A DNA stretch of 23,146 nucleotides, from NCBI GenBank assembly GCA_964583615.1, contig CAZOWM010000049.1, positions 1 through 23,146 of the forward strand, in the 5' to 3' direction. The position numbers and the translations under genes are program-made. The notes under the pieces were generated by a model that saw nothing but the letters and a program-made list of their open reading frames with translations, was not told the DNA's origin and did not search any database. Numbering within the stretch: position 1 is the first letter of the stretch; the number at the start of each line of letters is the position of its first letter. This document shows, in pieces, positions 1 to 7,849 of the stretch. This stretch comes from CAZOWM01 sp964583615 (GTDB lineage Bacteria > Spirochaetota > B62-G9 > DRHN01).

Positions 1-1635
1 CTCCTGTAGTTCAAACTCCGGAGCACTGTTCCACGATTCACGCATCTTCTCTGCTACCTTTTTCAAAAGAAATCCGACGATCATCACCGTTCTTGATGCC
101 ACAGTGGGACCTGAATCAGGGACCCTGTCCGTGTCGGGATTTTCGTAGATCACGTTTTCCAGAGGGATGCCGAGCGTGTGCGCCACGATTTTTTTAAGAG
201 TCGTCTGGGGCCCCTGCCCCATTTCCACGCTGGAAACGAGGATTTCAACTGTTTTGTCACGGGTTTTACGAAGCTTTACCTTGGCCTGTATCTTGTCCTT
301 TTCGCCGCTTCCGGTAAATGCGCAACCGTGAAGAAAAACAGAAAGCCCGATTCCCCTGTGAACAGTGCCTTTCGTGGACTGAAACCGCTGGAGCTTCCCA
401 CGGTAGTCTGACGGCCCCGTCACGGCCTCGATGAGTGCGGGAAGCACGACCTCCTGCCTGATCGTTCCTTCCGTGACGGTACTGTCGTGCTTTTTCAAGA
501 GGTGTTTCCGCTTGAAAACAAGCGGGTCCTCTCCGATGCGGTCCGCGAGTCCGTGCATGTGCATCTCCACGGCAAAGGTCGCCTGCGGCCCTCCAAAGCC
601 TCTGAACGCGCCTGTGAAAACATTGTTGGTGGCAACGGCGGACCCCCGAACGCGTGCATTCGGGATGTTGTACACCCCTGTCGAACAGAACATCGCGCGC
701 TGCAGCACGACCTCCGAGAGACCCGCATATGCACCTGCGTCGAGCTTTATTTCCATATTCATTGCAATAATCCTGTTTTGTGCGTCGAGTGCGCTCGCAA
801 TCCTGATAATCGCGGGGTGACGTTTTGTGGTGAAGCGTACGTCCTCTGCCCTGTCGAACACGAGCTGGACCGGACTTCCCGCTTTTATGGCAGCAAACGC
901 GACATGTCCTGCAATAAGCGAGGGGTACTCCTCCTTCCCCCCGAAAGCTCCGCCCGTGGTAGTCTGAACAACGCGGATTCTGTCCTCAGCCCAGCCGAGC
1001 CCCTGGATGAGGGCGTTCTTCACGTAGTAGGGACACTGCATGGAACCGTACACCGTAACCCTGCCGTTTTCATACGCCCCGATTGCGCCTTGCGGCTCGA
1101 GATAGGCGTGTTCCTGAAATCCGGTCCTGTAAATATCTTCGAACCGGATACTGGCCTGCGAAAACGCGCTGATCGGGTCGCCTTTGACGATCTCGTAGGA
1201 CGCAAAGAGGTTGTCGCTGCCGAACAGCGGAGGCGCACTCCCCTTTTCCGCCTCCTCGATCGTGTAAACTGGCTCGATGTCGGAGTAGGTGACTGTTATG
1301 GCCTCAAGGATGTGAGCGATCGTCTCCCTTTCTGGTCCAACGACAAGAAGGATTGGTTCCCCGATGTAGTTTACCCGGTCTTCTGAAAAAAACGGCATGT
1401 CATCGGCGATAATTTTGACCCTGTTTTTCCCGGGCACGTCGTGTTTGTCCACGATGAAGTATCCTTCGGGTATTGGTGGAATCTCGACGCTGTGGATCAG
1501 TGCCCGCGGGCGTGTCGAGCGAAGTGTTTTGGCATAAAGCATGCCCTCGAATCGAATGTCGCCGACGTATTCGGCTTTTCCATTTATTTTGATTCGGGCA
1601 TCGCTTCGTTCTACGGGTGTGCGAATATTTGTCAC
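1..1635 (-). CDS. Molybdopterin-binding subunit of a xanthine dehydrogenase-type hydroxylase (second copy, C-terminus off window)
   Basis: This is an open frame of 545 codons that runs off the left edge, so roughly the last 200 residues of a 750-780 residue family are missing. I start it at a GTG (1635) because AGGAAA lies 6 bases upstream and the translation begins VTNIRTPVERSDARIKINGK, a normal N-terminus for this family. The molybdopterin signatures TTTGGAFGGKEE (near 940) and TGAFRGFGG (near 600) are both present; the catalytic glutamate would lie in the missing part. It starts 10 bases after the second ABC permease stops, so it is the last visible gene of the transporter unit. It differs from the other molybdopterin subunit at 15727-18054 and has no FeS or FAD partner beside it in the window. 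It may share the FeS/FAD subunits of the other enzyme or have its own beyond the edge. It resembles the E. coli XdhD catalytic half, but the exact substrate is unknown. Confidence 0.88.
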   Translation of the reverse strand, partial: MTNIRTPVERSDARIKINGKAEYVGDIRFEGMLYAKTLRSTRPRALIHSVEIPPIPEGYFIVDKHDVPGKNRVKIIADDMPFFSEDRVNYIGEPILLVVGPERETIAHILEAITVTYSDIEPVYTIEEAEKGSAPPLFGSDNLFASYEIVKGDPISAFSQASIRFEDIYRTGFQEHAYLEPQGAIGAYENGRVTVYGSMQCPYYVKNALIQGLGWAEDRIRVVQTTTGGAFGGKEEYPSLIAGHVAFAAIKAGSPVQLVFDRAEDVRFTTKRHPAIIRIASALDAQNRIIAMNMEIKLDAGAYAGLSEVVLQRAMFCSTGVYNIPNARVRGSAVATNNVFTGAFRGFGGPQATFAVEMHMHGLADRIGEDPLVFKRKHLLKKHDSTVTEGTIRQEVVLPALIEAVTGPSDYRGKLQRFQSTKGTVHRGIGLSVFLHGCAFTGSGEKDKIQAKVKLRKTRDKTVEILVSSVEMGQGPQTTLKKIVAHTLGIPLENVIYENPDTDRVPDSGPTVASRTVMIVGFLLKKVAEKMRESWNSAPEFELQE

Positions 1636-1645
1636 GTGTATTTTC

Positions 1646-2599
1646 CTATTTCTCCTCACGAACATAGGGTTTGCACAGAGAAGCGGGCGCGCCGACCTTT
1701 TTACTCAGGGCCTCCCACCAGGTCACCACAACGAGCACAACCACGGTGGCGAGGTAGGGGAGCATGTTGAGATAAGCTGCGGGAATCGTCGCTCCTGCAG
1801 CCTGGAGTCTGAACTGTACTGCATTGATCCCTCCGAAGAGAATGGCTCCGAGCACTGCGCGCGCGGGATTCCACATTGCAAAAATGACAAGCGCGATGAC
1901 GATCCATCCCCTTCCTCCAGTGATGTTCTCCGCCCATCCCGGAGTGTAGGAGAGCGAAAGATGGGCTCCTCCCAGGCTCACGAGCATCCCGCCGATCACA
2001 GTGGCGAGGTAGCGTACCTTTAACACGTTAATACCCATTGCATCTGCAGTGTAGGGGTTTTCTCCCACCGCACGCAGGCTCAACCCGTCACGGGTCTTGT
2101 AAAGGTAAAACCACGCACACGGAACGAGGATATAGACCATGTAGGTTAAAAAGTCCTGGTTGAACAGAGCACCGAGCACCGGAAGAGTACCGAGCCATTT
2201 GACCGTGAAGGGCCTGAAACGCGGGCCCACGAGCCCGACGAGATAGTATCCGTTAGATTCAGGCCCGAGACGCTGACCGAGAAAACTCGCCATGCCTGTA
2301 CCAAAAAGCGTAATGCTCAGGCCGCTCACCACCTGATTCGCCCTCATCGTAATGGATAAAAAAGCGTGAATCACGGCAAGTGATGCTCCGATGAAAAGCG
2401 CAACAACAATCCCCGCGACCAGGCTCTTTGTATAGTACGCAGTGGCAAATGCGCTCACCGCCCCGGTGAGCATGATGCCCTCAAGCCCGAGATTGAGGAT
2501 CCCCGACCGTTCCGTAAACGTCTCTCCCACGGTCGCGTAGATGAGAGAGGTTCCTGCACGAAGCGTTATGTTGAGGATTGAAGTGACGAGTTCGATCAT
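1646..2599 (-). CDS. ABC transporter permease, nucleoside/purine BMP-type (NupQ-like)
   Basis: This 317-residue protein is strongly hydrophobic, with about eight to ten membrane segments. Its N-terminal stretch carries GETFTERSGILNLGLEGIML, the signature of the second permease of BMP-dependent nucleoside importers (NupQ/YufQ type). The ATG overlaps the TGA of the upstream permease by four bases, so the two are translationally coupled. It ends 10 bases before the molybdopterin subunit that closes the visible operon. With the ATPase and BMP protein it should form an inner-membrane importer. Its place among purine catabolic genes suggests a purine base, nucleoside or urate-like substrate; that is inference from context. 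Confidence 0.92.
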   Translation of the reverse strand: MIELVTSILNITLRAGTSLIYATVGETFTERSGILNLGLEGIMLTGAVSAFATAYYTKSLVAGIVVALFIGASLAVIHAFLSITMRANQVVSGLSITLFGTGMASFLGQRLGPESNGYYLVGLVGPRFRPFTVKWLGTLPVLGALFNQDFLTYMVYILVPCAWFYLYKTRDGLSLRAVGENPYTADAMGINVLKVRYLATVIGGMLVSLGGAHLSLSYTPGWAENITGGRGWIVIALVIFAMWNPARAVLGAILFGGINAVQFRLQAAGATIPAAYLNMLPYLATVVVLVVVTWWEALSKKVGAPASLCKPYVREEK

Positions 2600-3702
2600 T
2601 TGGAGGGTTCCTTTCCGGCCGCAGCACGGAGTTTTGAGAGGGCATTTTCGTGGATCAGGCGAAACCGGTATTCTGTGAAGAGCGCGCCGGCAAGCATGGG
2701 AAGCAGTATCAGCCCCTGGAGCAGAAGGCCCACGGCCGCGGGAAGTCCCATGCTCATCTGTACCTGATCACCTCCAACGGAAAGCGCTGCAATGAGAACC
2801 GCAACGAAGAGCACCGCAATCGGATTGAGCTGGGCAAGCCACGATACGATAATCGCGGTGTACCCGTATCCGATTGACAGCCCCTGCTGAAGGCGCCGGG
2901 AGATTCCGGTCACCTCACACGCACCGGCGAGCCCGCTGATCGCGCCGGAGAGAAACAGAGAAAAAAGGATCGTTCGGGGAATATCAATACCGAGGAAACG
3001 GGCAACTGTCCGGTTTTTTCCAATAATTGAGGTCTCAAACCCCCAGCGGCTCCTGCTGAACCCGAACCAGAGGATCCCCGCAAGAACGAACGCGAATACG
3101 ATTCCGAGGTGAAGGCGGCCGGTGAGGCGCAGAAGCCACGCGGTTTCAGGGAGGGGAGCGGTTCCGGGAAATCCGTAGCCCTTGGGATCACGCCACGGCC
3201 CGTAATAGAGGTGTTCGGAGAATAACACCGCGACGTAGTTCAGCATGAGTGTGGTGAGCGTTTCGTTGACATTGAGATACGCATTGAGCGCTGCGGGTAT
3301 GCCGGCCCAAAGCGCGCCTGCGAGTGCGCCTATGCACAGCGCGGCCGGGAGGACCATCCAGTGCGGCAGACCGCCCGCCCAGAAGAGCGCCACCCACGCT
3401 GCTGCGACACCGCCCAGGCAGAGCTGGCCTTCAGCCCCGATATTCCAGAACTCCATCCTGAAGGCAATGGAAACGCCGAGACCGGTAAGCATCAGCGGAA
3501 TCGCCTTGACGAGGGTTTCGGATAAGTTCGCCCATGTGCCGAATGCTCCTCTGAACATGGCGGCATAGGTAAAAAATGGGGGCGCCTTTGTGATGAGAAG
3601 AAGGATCGCCGCCAAAAGAAGGGATGCGAAAAAAGACGCAACAGGGACGAGCACAGCCGCAAGTCGGGACCGTGATTCCCTTTTTTCGAACACAAGGTGC
3701 AT
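2596..3702 (-). CDS. ABC transporter permease, nucleoside/purine BMP-type (NupP-like)
   Basis: This protein of about 368 residues has many hydrophobic segments and the motif FRMEFWNIGAEGQLCLGGVA, typical of the first permease of BMP-dependent nucleoside importers. An ATG at 3714 would add four residues but has no ribosome binding site. The ATG at 3702 has GGAG seven bases upstream and gives MHLVFEKRESR, a basic cytoplasmic N-terminus before the first membrane helix, so I prefer 3702. It starts 15 bases after the ATPase stop and overlaps the next permease by four bases. It pairs with that permease to form the channel of the importer. Confidence 0.92.
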   Translation of the reverse strand: MHLVFEKRESRSRLAAVLVPVASFFASLLLAAILLLITKAPPFFTYAAMFRGAFGTWANLSETLVKAIPLMLTGLGVSIAFRMEFWNIGAEGQLCLGGVAAAWVALFWAGGLPHWMVLPAALCIGALAGALWAGIPAALNAYLNVNETLTTLMLNYVAVLFSEHLYYGPWRDPKGYGFPGTAPLPETAWLLRLTGRLHLGIVFAFVLAGILWFGFSRSRWGFETSIIGKNRTVARFLGIDIPRTILFSLFLSGAISGLAGACEVTGISRRLQQGLSIGYGYTAIIVSWLAQLNPIAVLFVAVLIAALSVGGDQVQMSMGLPAAVGLLLQGLILLPMLAGALFTEYRFRLIHENALSKLRAAAGKEPSK

Positions 3703-3717
3703 CCCACACTCCATCTG

Positions 3718-5286
3718 TCAAGATGTCGTATTTGTTTTCAACTCTTCCGGGAGACTGCCGTACTCCACACCTGCCATCATCAGGCCGAGCATGTGCGTGG
3801 TGGTCCGGTGAGAGGGAATTATTCCCATGATGCGGCCTTCGTAGAGAACCGCAATACGGTCGGAGATTGTATAGAGTTCCTCGAGATCTTCGGATATGAG
3901 GAGAATTGCATTTCCGGCTTCACGCTGTTCGAGGAGACGTTTCCGTACCGCTTCTGTGGCTCCCACGTCGAGGCCGCGCGACGGATATCCGGCAATGAGC
4001 AGTCCCCTGCAGGCATCTATCTCGCGTGCGAGAATTGTTTTCTGTATATTGCCTCCGGAGAGAAACTTGACCTCTGTCTGCGGCCTCGGAGTGGAAATCT
4101 GAAACAACCTGATGAGCCTGAGGGCGAAGTTGAGTATGCGCCTGGGCCTGAGAACGCCGACTTGAAAGAGCGGCGGTTTTCTGTACCCTTTCATTGCGAG
4201 GTTGTGCGCAACGCTCATGTTTCCCACGATTCCCATGGATATCCGGTCTGCTGGAATGTGACTCACGCCGGCCCTGATAATCTCCAGCGGTGTCCTGTTC
4301 GTCAGGTCTTTCCCATTGATGAGCACACGCCCCTGCTCTACATGCCTGAGCCCGGTGATGGCCTCCGCGAGCTGGCGCTGGCCGTTCCCCGCAACACCTG
4401 CGATTCCAAGTATTTCACCGCTCCGTATCTGCAGATCGATACCCCTGAGTGCGGGATAGCCTCTGTCGTCAATCGTGTGCACGCCCTGAATGTCCAGTAC
4501 AACGTGCCCGAGCTGTGAGGGCCCTTTGTCGAGGCGGAACAAAACTTCGCGCCCCACCATCAGGCGGGCGAGCTCCTGCGGGTTTGTGGCTGAGGTTTTC
4601 TTTACAGTGACGGGTTTTCCCTTTCTGAGCACCTGTACCCTGTTGGAAAAGGTCATCACCTCCTCCATCTTGTGGGTGATGAAGACCGCGGACTTTCCCT
4701 CACCGATCATCTGCGTGATTACCTTGTTGAGCTCCTCGGACTCCTGTGGTGTGAGAACTGCGGTCGGTTCATCGAGAATGAGAATTCGTACGTCTCTGTA
4801 GAGAAGCTTGAGGATTTCAACTCTTTGCTGTTCTCCTACGCTTAGCTGCCAGATGTACGCTCCGGGGTCCACCTGCAGCCCGTATCGTTTCGAGAGCGCC
4901 CGAATGCGTGTTCTGATGCACTCCATGTCGGGAACAAAGGAGAGGGAGCGCGTTCCGAGTACGATGTTTTCCGCCACCGTCATGGTACTGACGAGCATGA
5001 AATTCTGGTGGACCATTCCGATACCGAGCACCGAGGCGTCACGAGGCGATTGAATGGAGACAGGTTTTGTGTCGATGTGTATTTCACCCGAATCCTGACG
5101 GTAAAGGCCGGCAAGGATGTTCATCAGCGTGCTCTTGCCGGCCCCGTTTTCTCCGAGGAGCGCAAGAACCTCCCCCTCATAGAGTGTGAAATCTACGTGA
5201 TCGTTTGCAAGCACTCCCGGAAAATGTTTCGTGATCCCCCGCATCTCAACGATCGGGCGGCTCTGCCGGTTTTGAGAAGAGTTCAT
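3718..5286 (-). CDS. ABC transporter ATP-binding protein with two ABC domains (NupO/YufO-like)
   Basis: This 522-residue protein has two fused ABC ATPase domains, the usual form for sugar and nucleoside importers of this class. The first domain shows Walker A GENGAGKST, the signature LSVGEQQRVEILK and Walker B ILILDEPTAVLTP. In the second, the Walker A position reads GVAGNGQRQL, which lacks the usual GK(S/T), while LSGGNIQKTILAREI is kept; that asymmetry is normal for the family. The frame stays open upstream to a TTG at 5349, but that would overlap the BMP gene. The ATG at 5286 (MNSSQNRQ) lies directly before the ABC domain and 25 bases after the BMP stop, so I use it, although its ribosome binding site is weak. 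It powers uptake through the two permeases that follow. Confidence 0.93.
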   Translation of the reverse strand: MNSSQNRQSRPIVEMRGITKHFPGVLANDHVDFTLYEGEVLALLGENGAGKSTLMNILAGLYRQDSGEIHIDTKPVSIQSPRDASVLGIGMVHQNFMLVSTMTVAENIVLGTRSLSFVPDMECIRTRIRALSKRYGLQVDPGAYIWQLSVGEQQRVEILKLLYRDVRILILDEPTAVLTPQESEELNKVITQMIGEGKSAVFITHKMEEVMTFSNRVQVLRKGKPVTVKKTSATNPQELARLMVGREVLFRLDKGPSQLGHVVLDIQGVHTIDDRGYPALRGIDLQIRSGEILGIAGVAGNGQRQLAEAITGLRHVEQGRVLINGKDLTNRTPLEIIRAGVSHIPADRISMGIVGNMSVAHNLAMKGYRKPPLFQVGVLRPRRILNFALRLIRLFQISTPRPQTEVKFLSGGNIQKTILAREIDACRGLLIAGYPSRGLDVGATEAVRKRLLEQREAGNAILLISEDLEELYTISDRIAVLYEGRIMGIIPSHRTTTHMLGLMMAGVEYGSLPEELKTNTTS

Positions 5287-5311
5287 CTGTTTTTCACGGG
5301 ATCGGATTGCT

Positions 5312-6418
5312 TCAGCTGCCTGGAATCGTTCCCATAACACCCTCAACAAAAAAGTTCATATTCAGCATGTCTCCGTCGCTCATACATTCACCGGCGGGAA
5401 CGACAATCTTTCCTTTCTGGTCTTTAATCGGACCGCAGAATACATCCCACGAACCTGAGAGGATTTTCTCCTTCTCGGCTTCCACCGTGGCCTTTACGTT
5501 TGCCGGTACTTCGGGGCTCAGTTCGGAGAGAATGACAATCCCGTCCTTCAGCCCTCCCCAGTATTGGTGTGTCCGCCAGTTTCCGTTCAGCACCTCCTGT
5601 ACGGTCCGTGTATAGTATGTGCCCCAGTTCCACACTGGGCTCGCAAGAACCGAGTCTCCCACAAAAGAACGCATGTCGGAGTCGTACCCGATGCTCAAAA
5701 CCCCGCGCTCCTGCGCAGCTTTCTGGGGCTCGGTGGTGTCCTGATGCTGCGCGATGATGTCTGCTCCCTGGTCGAGAAGAGCGACTGCAGCCTCACGCTC
5801 CTTCACCGGATCATACCATGTGCTGGTCCATACCACACGTACCTCCGCCGACGGGTTGACCTCTCTAACACCGAGGGTGAACGCGTTGATTCCGCGGATC
5901 ACTTCCGGGATCGGAAAGGCTGCAACGTACCCGATGAGATTTTTCTTTGTCATTTTTCCCGCGACCAGGCCTGAAAGGTATCTCGGCTGATAGATTCGAC
6001 CGAAGTAGGTGGACATGTTCTCCGCGGTCTTGTATCCGGAGCAGTGCTCGAAATAGATGTCTGAAAACTCCTGTGCGACCTCGTACATCGCGTCCATGTA
6101 CCCGAAGGATGTGGCGAATATCATGTCATAGCCCTGCTGCGCGTACTGGCGAATCACGCGGGCAGCGTCCGGGCCCTCGGGCACGTTTTCGATATAGGTG
6201 CTTTCAACCCGGTCACCGAGGTTTTTCTGCATCAGTTTCCTGCCGCGCTCGTGCTCGTAAGTCCATCCGAGGTCGCCGGGAGGTCCGATATAGATAAATG
6301 CGATCCTGAACTTTTCTCCCATTTCCTCCTTCTCTACTTCTTCTTTCCCCGATGCGAAAATCTGTACGGGAAAAAGAAGAGCAGCACAGATAAAGAAAAT
6401 CATCCACCACTTTTTCAT
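5312..6418 (-). CDS. BMP-family substrate-binding protein (PnrA-like, purine nucleoside type)
   Basis: This 368-residue exported protein is the substrate-binding part of the ABC importer encoded just downstream. Residues 1-23 form a signal peptide with a basic start and hydrophobic core, followed by FASGKEEVEKEE. No cysteine stands at a lipobox position (C11 lies inside the core), so it looks cleaved by signal peptidase I rather than lipidated. The motif IGPPGDLGWTYEHERGRK near residues 44-61 is characteristic of the BMP/PnrA domain. GGAGGGG lies six bases before the ATG, and a promoter sits about 35 bases further upstream. BMP proteins are known to bind nucleosides or related purines; the surrounding catabolic genes support a purine ligand, though which one cannot be read from sequence. 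Confidence 0.93.
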   Translation of the reverse strand: MKKWWMIFFICAALLFPVQIFASGKEEVEKEEMGEKFRIAFIYIGPPGDLGWTYEHERGRKLMQKNLGDRVESTYIENVPEGPDAARVIRQYAQQGYDMIFATSFGYMDAMYEVAQEFSDIYFEHCSGYKTAENMSTYFGRIYQPRYLSGLVAGKMTKKNLIGYVAAFPIPEVIRGINAFTLGVREVNPSAEVRVVWTSTWYDPVKEREAAVALLDQGADIIAQHQDTTEPQKAAQERGVLSIGYDSDMRSFVGDSVLASPVWNWGTYYTRTVQEVLNGNWRTHQYWGGLKDGIVILSELSPEVPANVKATVEAEKEKILSGSWDVFCGPIKDQKGKIVVPAGECMSDGDMLNMNFFVEGVMGTIPGS

Positions 6419-6451
6419 GGGATGCCCCTCCTTAAAAATTGAGATAGTAAC

Positions 6452-6484
6452 ATTCTAATTATCCATTCGTATTAGTCAAGTCAA
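6452..6484 (-). promoter_or_regulatory. Predicted sigma-70 promoter for the BMP transporter operon
   Basis: Reading the minus strand, TTGACT at 6479-6474 is followed by a 16-base spacer and TAGAAT at 6457-6452; both boxes match consensus at five of six bases. A second, overlapping TTGACT at 6484-6479 could pair with TAATTA at 17 bases. The site lies between ssnA and the binding protein gene, so the transporter block could be transcribed on its own as well as by read-through. No terminator is visible after ssnA. I saw no riboswitch-like fold in the short leader. Confidence 0.55.
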
Positions 6485-6534
6485 TATTGGGAGTTTGGAG
6501 CGCCCGGGGTGTCATCCTGTTGAGGGTGAGGCAG

Positions 6535-7845
6535 TCAGTATTCTTCCATTTTATCCCACAGGCGCTGGGCCTGTTTTCTGGAATCGCGGAAAATTTGCTC
6601 TGTGTCAAAGGGGAATCGTCTGTGTTCGTACACACACGAGCCGTCTATGATCACAGTGTCAACGTTTCGGGATGCGATCCCGAACACGAAGTGGCCCCCG
6701 ATGTTTTTGGCGACCAGAGGTGTGGGAGGTTCGTAGTCGAGGAGCACGAGGTCTGCGCGGTATCCCGGTGCGATCCTTCCAAATTTGCTGCCGAAATATC
6801 GTTCGAGAATTGTGTTCCCGTTACAGAGGAATCTGAGAAAATCAGCAGGCGAGAGCGCACTCCCCGCATCCATGCTCTTGAAATACCCGATTGTTGTCTC
6901 CTCGAACATGTCAGCTCCCATCCCGTCCGTCCCGATTGCGATGTTCCGAATCCGGGAAAGCCCGCTGTTGTATCCCACGCGGTTGTTCATGTTGGACCGC
7001 GGGTTGTGCACGAGAAATGAGCCGTGATCGTTGAGGATATCCACATCGGTTTCACCCAGGTGCACGCCGTGGATGACCAGGCTCCGGTCGTCGATCAGGC
7101 CGAAGCGCTCGAGGCGCTCAACAACGGAGAGTCCGAAGTGGGCGCGGGAATAGCTCTGATCGTACGCGTCCTCTGCTGCGTGTATGTGTATGCCGCGTTT
7201 GACCGCACCGACAGCCTCAGCGAGTTTCTCGAGGGTTTCGTCGCACAGGGTGAATGGAGCGTGTGCACCGACTGCGCCTTTGAGAAGCGCTGTTTCCTGC
7301 TGGTGTATGAAGTCGAGGTTTTCCTCTATTCCACTTTCTCTTCCCTGTTTTCCGTTTCTGTCCGTCACCTCGTAACACAGTATTCCGCGGAGCCTGCAGT
7401 GTTCGAGCGCCTGTTTCACAACAAAAAGAGAGCCGTGGATAAAGGAGGGGGACGCGCTGTGGTCGACAACAGCGGTCGTTCCGCAGCGGATTGCATCGAG
7501 CGCCCCCACGAGGCCGCTGTAATAGAGAGACTGCTCGTCAAGGGCTCTGTCGAGCCTCCACCAGAGGTTTTTGAGAATGCTCACAAAATCCTTTGAAGGA
7601 GGTACATGAGCGAGAATTCCCCGCGCGAGTGCGGAGTAGAGGTGTGTGTGCGAGCAGACGTTTCCGCACACCGCAAGCCTCCCCTGTGCATCGATTACTC
7701 TGTCTGCGATTTTGTTCTGAGGATCGCGGCCGATGTGCTCAGTTACTTCGCTGATGCTTCCGTCCTCAATGAGTATGTTCATTCCATCCATGCGGAGCGG
7801 AGGGTGGTACTGAAGCACAGATGCGTTTTTGATCAACAGTTTCAT
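6535..7845 (-). CDS. ssnA: SsnA-like aminohydrolase (purine/pyrimidine deaminase family)
   Basis: This 436-residue protein belongs to the amidohydrolase superfamily, with cytosine/guanine deaminase relatives. Metal ligands are visible: the H-x-H pair in CSHTHLYS (H66, H68), H222 in IHIHAAED, the LVIHGVHLGE region (H259/H262) and the aspartate in IGTDGMGAD (D307). It probably removes an amino group from a purine-derived ring. The SsnA name rests on the match in length and motifs and on its place directly after ygfK, the same pairing as in E. coli. The ATG has AGGTGAG seven bases upstream and lies four bases after the ygfK stop. The substrate is not experimentally settled as far as I know. Confidence 0.9.
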   Translation of the reverse strand: MKLLIKNASVLQYHPPLRMDGMNILIEDGSISEVTEHIGRDPQNKIADRVIDAQGRLAVCGNVCSHTHLYSALARGILAHVPPSKDFVSILKNLWWRLDRALDEQSLYYSGLVGALDAIRCGTTAVVDHSASPSFIHGSLFVVKQALEHCRLRGILCYEVTDRNGKQGRESGIEENLDFIHQQETALLKGAVGAHAPFTLCDETLEKLAEAVGAVKRGIHIHAAEDAYDQSYSRAHFGLSVVERLERFGLIDDRSLVIHGVHLGETDVDILNDHGSFLVHNPRSNMNNRVGYNSGLSRIRNIAIGTDGMGADMFEETTIGYFKSMDAGSALSPADFLRFLCNGNTILERYFGSKFGRIAPGYRADLVLLDYEPPTPLVAKNIGGHFVFGIASRNVDTVIIDGSCVYEHRRFPFDTEQIFRDSRKQAQRLWDKMEEY

Positions 7846-7849
7846 GGGC

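Noticed and set aside
487..1386. A 299-codon plus-strand open frame
   Set aside because: It is the shadow of the molybdopterin subunit on the minus strand, whose translation has clear family motifs; the plus-strand translation has none.
3697..4518. A 273-codon plus-strand open frame
   Set aside because: It lies opposite the permease and ATPase genes, has no recognisable domain and crosses a real gene junction.
5287..5349. Longer N-terminus of the ABC ATPase starting at TTG 5349
   Set aside because: It would overlap the BMP gene by 38 bases and add residues not typical of the family; the ATG at 5286 fits better.
6419..6534. Purine-type riboswitch upstream of the transporter
   Set aside because: The leader from the predicted promoter to the start codon is only about 30 bases, too short for a purine riboswitch, and no fold or expression platform is visible.
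6485..6534. Terminator after ssnA
   Set aside because: There is a CCCGGG palindrome but no stable stem followed by a T run on the minus strand.
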